A stretch of 8,048 nt of DNA, taken from NCBI GenBank assembly GCA_030624945.1, contig JAUXJB010000065.1, positions 1 through 8,048 of the forward strand, in the 5' to 3' direction. This DNA comes from Deltaproteobacteria bacterium (lineage in GTDB: Bacteria > Myxococcota_A > UBA9160 > SZUA-336). The notes beneath the pieces were generated by a model, which worked only from the letters and a program-made list of their open reading frames with translations, was not told the DNA's origin and did no database searches. The translations under genes were made by a program, and so were the position numbers. Every line of letters begins with the position of its first letter. The stretch's first letter is position 1. Positions 1 through 6,232 of this stretch are shown here, one piece after another.

Positions 1-333
1 GCGGAACGCGCCACACCCGGCATGCCCGCCTATGCGGCCACCAAGGGGGGCATGAACGCGCTCACGCGCGCGATCGCGACCGACTACGCGGCGGAAGCCA
101 TTCGCTGCAACACCCTCGCCCCCGGCTACGTCATCAACGAGCAGCGAGAGGTGCTGAGCCCGGAACGCCGGGTCCACTTCGAGCGCATGCACCTGACGCG
201 CCTGCCCGTGGCGGAGGACATCGCCGCGGCCGCCGCATTTCTTGCGAGCCGGGATTCCGAGGTGGTGACGGGCATCCTGCTCCCCGTCGACGGGGGTAGT
301 AGCAGCGCGGCACGCGCCGGCTCCTTCGGCTGA
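1..333 (+). CDS. SDR-family oxidoreductase, C-terminal part (5' end outside window)
   Basis: The reading frame is open from the first base and ends at TGA, giving the last 110 residues of a protein of probably about 250 aa. It is a classical short-chain dehydrogenase/reductase. The catalytic YxxxK is visible as YAATK (visible residues 11-15). It is followed by the NTLAPGYV segment (37-44), which corresponds to the usual N-x-(I/L)-x-PG after the active-site helix, and by the typical C-terminal VTGILLPVDGG (89-99). Proteins of this family are soluble and transfer hydride between NAD(P)H and a hydroxyl/keto pair. The Rossmann glycine motif and the catalytic Ser lie upstream of the window, so cofactor preference cannot be judged. 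The gene meets the next one tail to tail with one base between the stop codons. An internal ATG at 22 is not a plausible start because it would remove the whole cofactor-binding half. Family assignment is secure; the substrate is unknown. Confidence 0.93.
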   Translation, partial: AERATPGMPAYAATKGGMNALTRAIATDYAAEAIRCNTLAPGYVINEQREVLSPERRVHFERMHLTRLPVAEDIAAAAAFLASRDSEVVTGILLPVDGGSSSAARAGSFG

Positions 334-334
334 G

Positions 335-1273
335 CTACACCATCCAGCGCCACGCCGGGTCGTCGGATGCCGGAGCGGGATTCTCGAGCCCCGCGGTCAG
401 CTGCTTGGGCACGGCCTCGGTCAGCTCGGCCTGCGTCCAGCGGCCGTCCTTGGAGATCGCTTGCTGAGCGCCGATGGGAGAGACCCGTGAGATGTTGCCC
501 GAGCTGGCCCGGAACACCTGGGCGTTGATGTCCTGCGCCTCGTCCCGCGCCAGATAGACGACGATGGGCGCGACATTGGCCGGATCCATGTCCGGCTGGG
601 GCGGCCGGGGTCCGTCCGAACGGGGCCTGTAGAGCTTGTACTTGCCTCGCCAGTCGGCGCCGGCCTCCCGAAACCGGGACCTGGCGCCCGGCCAGATGGC
701 GTTCACCGTGATCCCGTACACCCCGAGCTCCAGGGCCGCCGTGATCGTCAGGCCGAGAACGCCCGCCTTGGAGGCGCTGTAGGGCGCCACGCCCGTACCA
801 CCCCTCAGGGCCATGTCCGAGGAGAAGTTGATGATCCGCCCGCTGCGCTGCGCGATCATGTGGGGCGCCGCCGCCTTGATGCAGGCCCAGGTGCCCTTCA
901 GGTTGGTGGCGATGACCGTGTCCCACTCCTCCTCCGTCATGTCCCACAACATGTTGACGCGGGTGATCCCGGCATTGTTTACCAGGATGTCGATCCGGCC
1001 GAAGCGGTCGATGGCCTGCTGGACCAATCGCTGCGCTCCGTCCATGGTCGCGATGCTCTCGTAGTTGGCGACGGCCTGGCCGCCCGCCGCCTCGATCTCG
1101 GTGACGACCGAATCGGCCATCAGGGCGTTCTCCCCCTCGCCCTTGGGGTTGCAGCCGAGGTCGTTGACGACGACCTGGGCGCCCTCCTCGGCCATGGCCA
1201 GGACGATGCCTCTGCCGATGCCCCCGCCCGAACCGGTAACGACGGCGACCTTGCCTTTCAGGCATTCACCCAT
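335..1273 (-). CDS. SDR oxidoreductase, MFE-2/17beta-HSD4-like dehydrogenase type
   Basis: A 312-aa classical SDR. Visible motifs are the cofactor-binding TGSGGGIG (residues 13-20), VVVNDLG (34-40) after the second strand, NNAG (99-102), N124 in NLKGTW, the catalytic Ser in NFSSD (149-153), YSASK (165-169) with Tyr165 and Lys169, and NAIWPGA (191-197). The NDLG segment, the AVANYESI stretch (67-74), and a longer C-terminus with DPANVAPIVVYLA (230-242), an INAQVF motif and a KDGRWT tail match the pattern I know from (3R)-hydroxyacyl-CoA dehydrogenase domains of multifunctional enzyme 2 and their bacterial single-domain relatives. A hydroxyacyl-CoA or sterol-side-chain-like substrate is therefore possible but not shown. 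The acidic residue after the second strand (D38) suggests a preference for NAD over NADP. The ATG start is supported by GGAGGT six bases upstream. The gene is divergent from the amidohydrolase at 1462, and the two share a 188-nt intergenic region. Confidence 0.95.
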   Translation of the reverse strand: MGECLKGKVAVVTGSGGGIGRGIVLAMAEEGAQVVVNDLGCNPKGEGENALMADSVVTEIEAAGGQAVANYESIATMDGAQRLVQQAIDRFGRIDILVNNAGITRVNMLWDMTEEEWDTVIATNLKGTWACIKAAAPHMIAQRSGRIINFSSDMALRGGTGVAPYSASKAGVLGLTITAALELGVYGITVNAIWPGARSRFREAGADWRGKYKLYRPRSDGPRPPQPDMDPANVAPIVVYLARDEAQDINAQVFRASSGNISRVSPIGAQQAISKDGRWTQAELTEAVPKQLTAGLENPAPASDDPAWRWMV

Positions 1274-1279
1274 GGCGAC

Positions 1280-1285
1280 ACCTCC
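1280..1285 (-). promoter_or_regulatory. Ribosome binding site for the MFE-2-like SDR
   Basis: On the minus strand this reads GGAGGT, with six bases between it and the ATG at 1273. It supports that start, which places the Rossmann glycine motif at the usual distance (about 12 residues) from the N-terminus. Confidence 0.8.
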
Positions 1286-1410
1286 ATTGGCTGCTGAGCC
1301 TACCAGAACGACCGGGTCCTATTCGGGCCAGGCCGTGACCCCCTTCCGTCCTGCGAGGACCGGCGCCATGAGAAAACTCCCCGCCGCCAACAGGAAGCGC
1401 TCGAAGCGTC

Positions 1411-1416
1411 TACTAT
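1411..1416 (+). promoter_or_regulatory. Possible -10 element upstream of the amidohydrolase gene
   Basis: TACTAT matches the TATAAT consensus at four of six positions, including the important first T, second A and last T, and sits in one of the few AT-containing spots of this region. No good -35 box is visible at the right distance, so the call rests on the -10 alone. Transcription would begin near 1423, just before the leader hairpin. Confidence 0.3.
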
Positions 1417-1424
1417 GCGGGCTG

Positions 1425-1442
1425 GGCCCCGCTCAGGGGGCC
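1425..1442 (+). other. GC-rich leader hairpin before the amidohydrolase start
   Basis: GGCCCC (1425-1430) and GGGGCC (1437-1442) form a perfect six-pair stem around a six-base loop. It lies between the possible -10 and the ribosome binding site (1451-1456), so it would sit at the 5' end of the mRNA. It has no U-tract and is not an intrinsic terminator. Short GC palindromes are common in DNA of this composition, so any role in mRNA stability or as a protein site is speculative. Confidence 0.3.
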
Positions 1443-1450
1443 GTCACCGA

Positions 1451-1456
1451 AAGGAG
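1451..1456 (+). promoter_or_regulatory. Ribosome binding site deciding a GTG start (amidohydrolase)
   Basis: AAGGAG lies five bases before the GTG at 1462. The first conserved motif of the encoded protein (DSDSHVNEP) then begins at residue 17, as is usual for the family, so GTG is the preferred start. Confidence 0.8.
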
Positions 1457-1461
1457 ACATC

Positions 1462-2646
1462 GTGTCCGATCTCTTTCACGAAGTGGCCAGCATCGACTAC
1501 CCGATCATCGACTCCGACTCACACGTGAACGAGCCCCCCGATCTGTGGCAGGAGCGCGTTCCGGCCCGCTTCAAGGATCGCGCGCCTCGCATCGTGAAGG
1601 CCGAAGGCGGGGATCTCTGGAACTTTGATGACGGGAAGGGGGTCTGGCCCGTGGGGCTGACGGCCGTGGCCGGGATGAGCTACCTGGACTTCCGCCCCTA
1701 CGGTCTCTCCTACGACACGCTCCGGCCGGGCAGCTTCCGGACGGAGGACCGTCTACGGGACATGGACGCCGACGGGATCTATGCGGCGCTCCACTACCCG
1801 AGCGTCACCCTGAAGGGTGCGCGAACGTATACCGATGACCGCGAGCTGCAGCTGGTCTGCGTGCGGGCCTACAACGAGTGGCTGGCGGAGTTCTGCGAGG
1901 GCTCCGACGGTCGTATTCTGGGACTCGGGCTGATTCCCACGAGCGGGCTCGACGACGCCATCGCCGAGCTCGAGTGGAGCATAAAGAGCGGCCACAAGGG
2001 CGTCGTGATCTCCTCCTTCCCGAACGGAAGCCTCGATCCGCTGGCCGAGGACGATCGCTTCTGGGGCTTGGCCGAAGAGGCGGGCGTTCCCGTCTCGGTC
2101 CACATCGGAAGCTTCATGCCCGAAGGCTGGGGCCCGAAGGGGACGCCAGACTGGAAGACGCTGCGCTTCATCGGCAGCGCCTGCTGGACCAAGGCGGGCG
2201 GTCAGACGCTCGGGGTCGTCTGCGACCTGATCTTCGCGGGGATCTGGGAGCGGTTCCCGGCGCTCAAGCTCGTGCTGGTCGAGGCCAACATCGGCTGGAT
2301 CCCGACGCTGCTCGAGCAGAGCGACGACATGTTCTCGCGCTACCGCTGGTACACGGAGGCGGTGGACAAGATGAACCTCATGCCGAGCGATATCTTCCAT
2401 CGGAACTTCTACGCCACGTTCATGATCGACACTGTGGGGGTCGAGCTGCGCCACCGCATGAATCTCGATCACCTGATGTGGTCCACGGACTACCCGCATA
2501 GCGGCTCGGACTGGCCCAACTCACGCGTGACGATCCTGCGCAACTTCCGGGGCGTACCCAAGGCCGAGGTCAAGAAGATGCTCCACAGCAACTGCAAGGA
2601 GCTCTACAAGCTCGACCACGTGCCCGAGCTGACGCCGGGGCTCTAG
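1462..2646 (+). CDS. Amidohydrolase-2 family metal-dependent hydrolase
   Basis: A 394-aa cytosolic TIM-barrel protein of the amidohydrolase-2 group, which includes ACMSD-like decarboxylases and LigW/LigY-type enzymes. Visible motifs are DSDSHVNEP at residues 17-25 (the N-terminal metal motif, in the DxDxHxxEP form rather than strict HxH), H214 in VSVHIGS, E274 in VLVEANIGW, and STDYPH (341-346), which contains the late-barrel Asp343 and His346. These are the expected metal-ligand and catalytic positions. Members hydrolyse or decarboxylate small carboxylated or ring-cleavage intermediates, and the substrate cannot be read from sequence. Length is normal for the subgroup. Translation starts at GTG behind AAGGAG. 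The gene is divergent from the MFE-2-like SDR and convergent with the PRISE-like reductase 14 nt downstream, so it is probably transcribed alone. I see no signal peptide or membrane segment. The family call is strong; the specific reaction is unknown. Confidence 0.94.
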   Translation: MSDLFHEVASIDYPIIDSDSHVNEPPDLWQERVPARFKDRAPRIVKAEGGDLWNFDDGKGVWPVGLTAVAGMSYLDFRPYGLSYDTLRPGSFRTEDRLRDMDADGIYAALHYPSVTLKGARTYTDDRELQLVCVRAYNEWLAEFCEGSDGRILGLGLIPTSGLDDAIAELEWSIKSGHKGVVISSFPNGSLDPLAEDDRFWGLAEEAGVPVSVHIGSFMPEGWGPKGTPDWKTLRFIGSACWTKAGGQTLGVVCDLIFAGIWERFPALKLVLVEANIGWIPTLLEQSDDMFSRYRWYTEAVDKMNLMPSDIFHRNFYATFMIDTVGVELRHRMNLDHLMWSTDYPHSGSDWPNSRVTILRNFRGVPKAEVKKMLHSNCKELYKLDHVPELTPGL

Positions 2647-2660
2647 AACGGGCGTCCGCG

Positions 2661-3737
2661 TTAGGGCAGGTAGCGCTGTTGCCGCATGCGCAGCAGCAGC
2701 TCGGCCAGGCTGTCCTCGGTGTCGATGCACGCGTCGAACCCGAACTGGCGTGCCTTGATGGTGCTGACCAGGGCGGGGCGCTCCGGCGCGACGGGACTCG
2801 CCCAGGTCGCGTCGGCGAACTGCCAGGAGAGCCCGATCAGGGCGTCGAGGTCCGGACAGCGCAGCCCCTCACGCTCGGCCAGACGCCGCCAGAGCTCGGC
2901 GTGCTTCGGCATCTCGTCTTGCAGGCGTGCCGGCGCCGGCTCCCCTGCCGGTATCTCGAGGACCTCGGCCAGGCGCGGCCATAGGTCGCGCCACACGGTC
3001 ACGTCGCCGTTGGTGATGTTGAACGCGTGGCCGTCACAATCCGGCGTCGCTGCGGTCCACTCCACCGCGCGCGCCAGCAAGCGCGCGTCGGTGCATTCGG
3101 TGAGCGCGTTCTCGTGTCCGGGGTGACCGAACGGCTGACCGAGCTCGCGCTGGATGGCCGCGTAGGCCCCGATCGCCGCCACCACATTCATGGACCCCCC
3201 GACCGCAACCCCGAGCACGATCTGCGGGCGCAGGATCGAGAACGACCAGTCTCGCGCCCGCTGCCGATCGCGCAGGTAGTCCTCTTGCTCGAAGTAGAAG
3301 TTGGCGTGCTCTACGCGCCCCTCTCGCTCCCTGGCGGGCAGGCGCGGCAGACGCCCCAGCAGATGGGCGCCGTACGCCTTCGTGCCCTGGAGCAGGGTGA
3401 CGTGCCGAAGGGTCGGGGATTCGATGGCCTCGAAGAGATTGCGGAACATCGCCGCATTTGCCTCGACGTGTTCGGCCTCGCGCCAGCCGCGGATCAGGTC
3501 GGGCTTCTCGTAGACCGCCGCGTAGACCAGATGCGTCGTGTCGCGGTGCGGCGCGAGCTCCCGCATGCAGGCCTCCGGGTCGCGCAGGTCCACGGAGACG
3601 AACGTGGCCCTGGTCTCGAACTCGGGTCGACGGCGAGAGAGCCCTACGAGCTCGATGTCCTGCCGTTCCTCGAAGTGCTCGACGACCGCGCGGCCGACGA
3701 GCCCCACTCCCCCCGCCACCAGCAGCTTGTCCGGCAC
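2661..3737 (-). CDS. Extended SDR, PRISE-like (progesterone 5-beta-reductase/iridoid synthase type)
   Basis: A 358-aa NAD(P)H-dependent reductase of the atypical or extended SDR type. The N-terminal glycine motif reads VAGGVGLVGR (7-16). GLSRRRP (32-38) after the second strand carries the basic residues typical of NADPH binding, and VDLRD follows at 49-53. LLQGTKAYGAH (115-125) corresponds to the PRISE motif that holds the catalytic Lys (Lys120 here). NFYFEQED (146-153) corresponds to the family's NFYYxxED, which replaces the classical YxxxK. SILRPQ (167-172) and FNITNGD (239-245) are also typical. Characterised relatives reduce the activated C=C bond of enones such as progesterone and 8-oxogeranial, so an enone reductase acting on a terpenoid- or steroid-like compound is a reasonable guess. 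Oddly, the second Tyr of FYY is Phe. The GTG start is chosen because AGGAGGG lies six bases upstream. The gene is divergent from the operon beginning at 3860. Confidence 0.9.
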   Translation of the reverse strand: MPDKLLVAGGVGLVGRAVVEHFEERQDIELVGLSRRRPEFETRATFVSVDLRDPEACMRELAPHRDTTHLVYAAVYEKPDLIRGWREAEHVEANAAMFRNLFEAIESPTLRHVTLLQGTKAYGAHLLGRLPRLPAREREGRVEHANFYFEQEDYLRDRQRARDWSFSILRPQIVLGVAVGGSMNVVAAIGAYAAIQRELGQPFGHPGHENALTECTDARLLARAVEWTAATPDCDGHAFNITNGDVTVWRDLWPRLAEVLEIPAGEPAPARLQDEMPKHAELWRRLAEREGLRCPDLDALIGLSWQFADATWASPVAPERPALVSTIKARQFGFDACIDTEDSLAELLLRMRQQRYLP

Positions 3738-3743
3738 CCTGCG

Positions 3744-3750
3744 CCCTCCT
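3744..3750 (-). promoter_or_regulatory. Ribosome binding site deciding a GTG start (PRISE-like reductase)
   Basis: Minus-strand AGGAGGG lies six bases before the GTG at 3737. The glycine-rich cofactor motif then begins at residue 7, as expected for this family, so no upstream or downstream start is needed. Confidence 0.8.
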
Positions 3751-3761
3751 CTTCCCGCTCG

Positions 3762-3790
3762 ACACTAATCCGCCGGGAGGGGACCCTCAA
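3762..3790 (-). promoter_or_regulatory. Possible promoter for the PRISE-like reductase
   Basis: On the minus strand TTGAGG (3785-3790) matches four of six bases of a -35 box. It is separated by exactly 17 bases from TAGTGT (3762-3767), a TAnnnT-type -10 that matches three of six. Transcription would start close to the ribosome binding site, giving a very short leader. The boxes are weak and chance is a fair alternative. Confidence 0.3.
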
Positions 3791-3806
3791 CGGGCTTGGG
3801 CTCCCG

Positions 3807-3837
3807 CTGACTTCCCCGGCCTCGTCAGAGGTATAGT
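3807..3837 (+). promoter_or_regulatory. Probable promoter for the CrtC-like/CoA-transferase operon
   Basis: TATAGT (3832-3837) matches the -10 consensus at five of six bases and stands out in GC-rich surroundings. CTGACT (3807-3812) matches four of six bases of a -35 box, but the 19-base spacing is longer than ideal. The predicted transcript starts near 3844, just before the AGGAG at 3846-3850, so the leader is only about 16 bases. This agrees with the ATG at 3860 being the true start. Confidence 0.45.
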
Positions 3838-3845
3838 CTCGGGTC

Positions 3846-3850
3846 AGGAG
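3846..3850 (+). promoter_or_regulatory. Ribosome binding site fixing the start of the CrtC-like gene
   Basis: AGGAG lies nine bases before the ATG at 3860. The frame is open far upstream (to about 3458), but that part runs antisense across the PRISE-like gene and has a low-complexity Arg/Pro-rich translation. This site and the -10 before it mark the real start. Confidence 0.75.
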
Positions 3851-3859
3851 CCCTCCGAG

Positions 3860-4984
3860 ATGCTGAGCCGCTTTGACGACTACCCGATCCAGCAGACCCC
3901 GGAGCCCCTGAGCCACCCCGCCACCAGCGACCGCAATTTCTACGGTCGCTACTGGTTCAACGGCTACTCGCGCGAGGGCGAGTTCTATTTCGGGATCGCC
4001 CTCGGCGTCTACCCGAATCGCCAGGTCATGGATGCCGCGTTCAGCCTGGTGACCGCAGATGGACGGCAGGATTGCTTCCGCGCGTCGCGCCGACTGCCCG
4101 AGGAGCGCACCGATTTGCAGGTCGGGCCGTTTCGCCTGGAGCTGGTCGAGCCCATGAAGGTGCTGCGCGTGCGCATCGTCCCCAACGAGACCGGCATCGA
4201 GGCGGACCTCTGCTTTCGCGCCCGTACCGCCGCGATCGAGGAGCCGCGCCAGACGCTGCGCAGCGGCACGCGGGTGACCATGGACACGACGCGCTTCACC
4301 CAGCTCGGGAGCTGGGAAGGGGAGCTCGGCATCGACGGCAGAAACACGCGGATCCTGCCCGATCGGACCTGCGGCACGCGGGATCGCTCGTGGGGTCTGC
4401 GCGGGGTGGGAGAGCGCGAGGGCGGCGCGCCCAGCACGGGAGCGCGACAGCTCTGCTGGCTGTGGGCCCCGCTGCACTTCGACGATGTCTGCACGCACTT
4501 CGGTGTCTTCGAGCACGCCGATGGCACGCAGTGGCATACGCACGGCGCGGTCGTGCCGGCGTATCCGACGTCGAGTGACTTCGCCGTGACCGAAGAGCCC
4601 AAGATCGAACGCATGGCTGGGCTCGCGCACGCCCTCCGTTTCGCGAAGGGATCGCGGCGCGTCGCAGGTGGGACGCTCGAGCTCATCCCGACAGAAGGTG
4701 CGGCACGCCAGATCGAGATCGAACCGATCCTGCGCTTCCCGATGATCGGTATCGGCTACGGACATCCCGAGTGGGGCCACGGCATCTGGCACGGCGAGCT
4801 TGAGTTGGCGCGCGAATCGTGGAACGTGAACGACCTCGACGAGCTCGACTTCCGCTACCAGCACATGCAGCAGGTGGTGCGGGCGCGTATGGGCGACCGG
4901 AGCGGCATCGGCGTGCTGGAGCAGATCATCGTGGGTCCACACCAGCGTTACGGATTCGCGGAGATGCTCGACGGAGCGACGTGA
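3860..4984 (+). CDS. CrtC/AttH-like lipocalin-fold protein (DUF7064/DUF7065-type)
   Basis: A 374-aa protein without signal peptide or membrane segment. It is rich in short aromatic beta-strand-like stretches such as RYWFNGY (30-36), EFYFGIALGVYPNR (41-54) and WLWAPLHFDD (200-209). It has the sequence DRSWGLR (175-181), a hallmark I associate with the hydroxyneurosporene synthase (CrtC)/AttH-like superfamily, in which two lipocalin-like beta-barrels surround this motif. The C-terminal half has a GYGHPEWGHGIWHGEL stretch (299-314) rich in His and Trp that could line a pocket. I believe close relatives carry DUF7064/DUF7065 names in actinobacteria and uncultured proteobacteria-like genomes; this is recall, not a search. 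CrtC hydrates carotenoid double bonds and related proteins bind or modify hydrophobic terpenoids, so a lipophilic ligand is likely but unproven. It is the first gene of a + strand operon, 34 nt ahead of the CoA-transferase pair. The start at 3860 is set by AGGAG and a -10-like box. Confidence 0.88.
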   Translation: MLSRFDDYPIQQTPEPLSHPATSDRNFYGRYWFNGYSREGEFYFGIALGVYPNRQVMDAAFSLVTADGRQDCFRASRRLPEERTDLQVGPFRLELVEPMKVLRVRIVPNETGIEADLCFRARTAAIEEPRQTLRSGTRVTMDTTRFTQLGSWEGELGIDGRNTRILPDRTCGTRDRSWGLRGVGEREGGAPSTGARQLCWLWAPLHFDDVCTHFGVFEHADGTQWHTHGAVVPAYPTSSDFAVTEEPKIERMAGLAHALRFAKGSRRVAGGTLELIPTEGAARQIEIEPILRFPMIGIGYGHPEWGHGIWHGELELARESWNVNDLDELDFRYQHMQQVVRARMGDRSGIGVLEQIIVGPHQRYGFAEMLDGAT

Positions 4985-5007
4985 TCTCGCCCGCTTCGGG
5001 ACAGCAT

Positions 5008-5012
5008 GAGGA
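5008..5012 (+). promoter_or_regulatory. Ribosome binding site deciding a GTG start (first CoA-transferase)
   Basis: GAGGA lies six bases before the GTG at 5019. It gives the protein the short N-terminus (PGPLDSVTVLDLT) that family III CoA-transferases normally have. Confidence 0.75.
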
Positions 5013-5018
5013 CACATA

Positions 5019-6230
5019 GTGCCCGGTCCCCTCGACAGTGTGACGGTCCTGGACCTGACCCAGTACGTGGCGGGCCCGTACGCGACGAAGCTCCTGGCCG
5101 ACTACGGGGCGGATGTCATCAAGGTCGAGCGTCCCGGTGGCGACCCCGCGCGGGCGTTGCCCCCCTTTCAGGACGACGACCCGGATCCGGAGAAGAGCGG
5201 CACGTTCTTCTTTCTCAACTCCAACAAGCGTTCTTTCGTGCTGGACTTGAAGGCCGAGGGTGCGCCCGAGATCTTGGGGCGGCTGCTGCGGATAGCGGAC
5301 GTCGTGGTGGAGAGCTTTCGACCCGGGACGCTGGATCGGCTCGGCGTCGGATGGGACTTCATCCACGCCCGGGAGCCGTCGCTTTCCCTGGTCTCCATCA
5401 CGAACTTCGGGCAGACGGGTCCCTATCGCGACTATCGGGGCACCGACCTCACGCTGTTCGGGTTCGGCGGAGAGCTCTTCTCGCAGGGCGTCTCGGAGCG
5501 TGCGCCGGTCAAGCTGTACGGCTCGGCGGCGCTCGTGCAGTCCGGTGGTGCGGCCGCGACGGCGGTCATGGCGGCGCTCATGATCGGCGCGAAGCAAGGG
5601 ATCGGTCAGCAGGTAGACATCTCGATCACCGACACCCACCTGGGGGGCGCCGACCGCCGACACGCGACCGTGATGGGAGCCGAGTACGCGGGCCTCAAGT
5701 CGCCTCGTTTCCCGCGCGGCGCCCAACAGCTGGCCATGGGGATCCACCCCTGTGCCGACGGCTACGTCGAGATGGGGAGCGCGGACCGGCTCGATCGGCT
5801 GGCAGACATGCTTGGCCACCCCGATTGGATCCGGGATCCCAAGTGGCAGGATCCGAGGGCGCGAGGGGACCCTGACGCGATCGAGGAGTTCAACGCGCAT
5901 CTGCTGGAGTGGCTGATGCAGCGCGGGAAACGGGAGGTGTGGGCCGAGGCCCGGCGTGCCAAGGTGATGTGCGGGCCTCTCTTCACCGTGCGGGAGATCT
6001 TCGAGGATCCCCACTTCCGCGAGAGCGGTTTCTGGCAGAAGATCTCGCACGCGGTGATGGGCGAGGTCGAGATGCCGGGCCACCCGTTCACGATGCACGA
6101 CTCCCCTGTCGAGTGGCGGTGCCCGGCTCCCCTGCTCGGCGAACACTCGGCCGAGATCCTGGGCGAGCTCGGCTACGACCACGCGGAGACCGACGAGCTG
6201 GTCGCGCGCGGTGTGGTCGGGGTGCAGTGA
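5019..6230 (+). CDS. Family III (CaiB/BaiF) CoA-transferase-like subunit lacking the usual catalytic Asp
   Basis: A 403-aa protein of normal family length. Motifs in order: VLDLTQYVAGPYATKLLADYGADVI (10-34, start of the CoA-binding fold), VERPGGDPAR (36-45), FFLNSNKRSFVLDL (64-77), VVVESFRPGTLDRLGVGWD (95-113), SITNFGQTGPY (126-136), GIGQQVDISITD (194-205) and DPHFRESGFW (330-339). All are typical of enzymes that move CoA from one acyl group to another carboxylate. The segment that normally carries the acyl-forming Asp (D169 in formyl-CoA transferase, usually about four residues before a Gly) reads KLYGSAALVQSGGAAA (165-180), and no Asp or Glu occurs from residue 161 to 199. The subunit may therefore be non-catalytic and work as the partner of the next gene, whose ATG overlaps this stop codon (TGATG). 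It starts with GTG, and the CrtC-like gene ends 34 nt upstream. An independent enzyme with a different nucleophile is the alternative. Confidence 0.93.
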   Translation: MPGPLDSVTVLDLTQYVAGPYATKLLADYGADVIKVERPGGDPARALPPFQDDDPDPEKSGTFFFLNSNKRSFVLDLKAEGAPEILGRLLRIADVVVESFRPGTLDRLGVGWDFIHAREPSLSLVSITNFGQTGPYRDYRGTDLTLFGFGGELFSQGVSERAPVKLYGSAALVQSGGAAATAVMAALMIGAKQGIGQQVDISITDTHLGGADRRHATVMGAEYAGLKSPRFPRGAQQLAMGIHPCADGYVEMGSADRLDRLADMLGHPDWIRDPKWQDPRARGDPDAIEEFNAHLLEWLMQRGKREVWAEARRAKVMCGPLFTVREIFEDPHFRESGFWQKISHAVMGEVEMPGHPFTMHDSPVEWRCPAPLLGEHSAEILGELGYDHAETDELVARGVVGVQ

Positions 6231-6232
6231 TG
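6228..6232 (+). promoter_or_regulatory. TGATG stop/start overlap coupling the two CoA-transferases
   Basis: The TGA of the first transferase (6228-6230) and the ATG of the second (6230-6232) share one base. No strong ribosome binding site precedes the ATG, so re-initiation by terminating ribosomes is likely. This would favour balanced synthesis of two partner subunits. Confidence 0.75.

Larger units (their letters stand above)
1274..1461. other. Divergent intergenic region between SDR and amidohydrolase
   Basis: These 188 bases separate two genes that point away from each other, so promoters for both should lie here. On the + strand I see a possible -10 (TACTAT at 1411-1416), a GC-rich hairpin, and the ribosome binding site of the amidohydrolase. 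On the minus strand only the SDR ribosome binding site is convincing, and no good -10/-35 pair stands out. I see no operator-like palindrome of convincing length. Open frames across the region are extensions of shadow frames. Confidence 0.5.

Noticed and set aside
126..1265. Long minus-strand open frame of 379 codons overlapping both SDR genes
   Set aside because: Its translation is Gly/Arg/His-rich low-complexity sequence without family motifs. It runs in another frame of the same strand as the motif-bearing SDR, and long empty frames are expected in GC-rich DNA.
3064..3090. GCGCGC inverted repeat around CAGCAA
   Set aside because: It lies inside the PRISE-like coding sequence and is explained by Arg/Ala codons in GC-rich DNA.
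3458..3859. 5' extension of the CrtC-like frame by 134 codons
   Set aside because: The extension lies antisense over the PRISE-like gene, translates to Arg/Pro/Ala-rich sequence, and is separated from the real protein by a -10-like box and the AGGAG before the ATG at 3860.
3644..5017. Minus-strand open frame of 457 codons opposite the CrtC-like gene
   Set aside because: It is antisense to a gene with recognisable motifs and its own ribosome binding site and promoter. The translation shows no domain and is biased to Arg, Ala, His and Asp as mirror frames are.
4926..6182. Minus-strand open frame of 418 codons opposite the first CoA-transferase
   Set aside because: It is the mirror frame of a clearly coding CaiB-family gene; no motifs and no ribosome binding site were found for it.
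5909..6229. 5' extension of the second CoA-transferase frame into the first one
   Set aside because: The family's N-terminal motif begins directly after the ATG at 6230. The extension has no homology-like features and overlaps the in-frame end of the first transferase.
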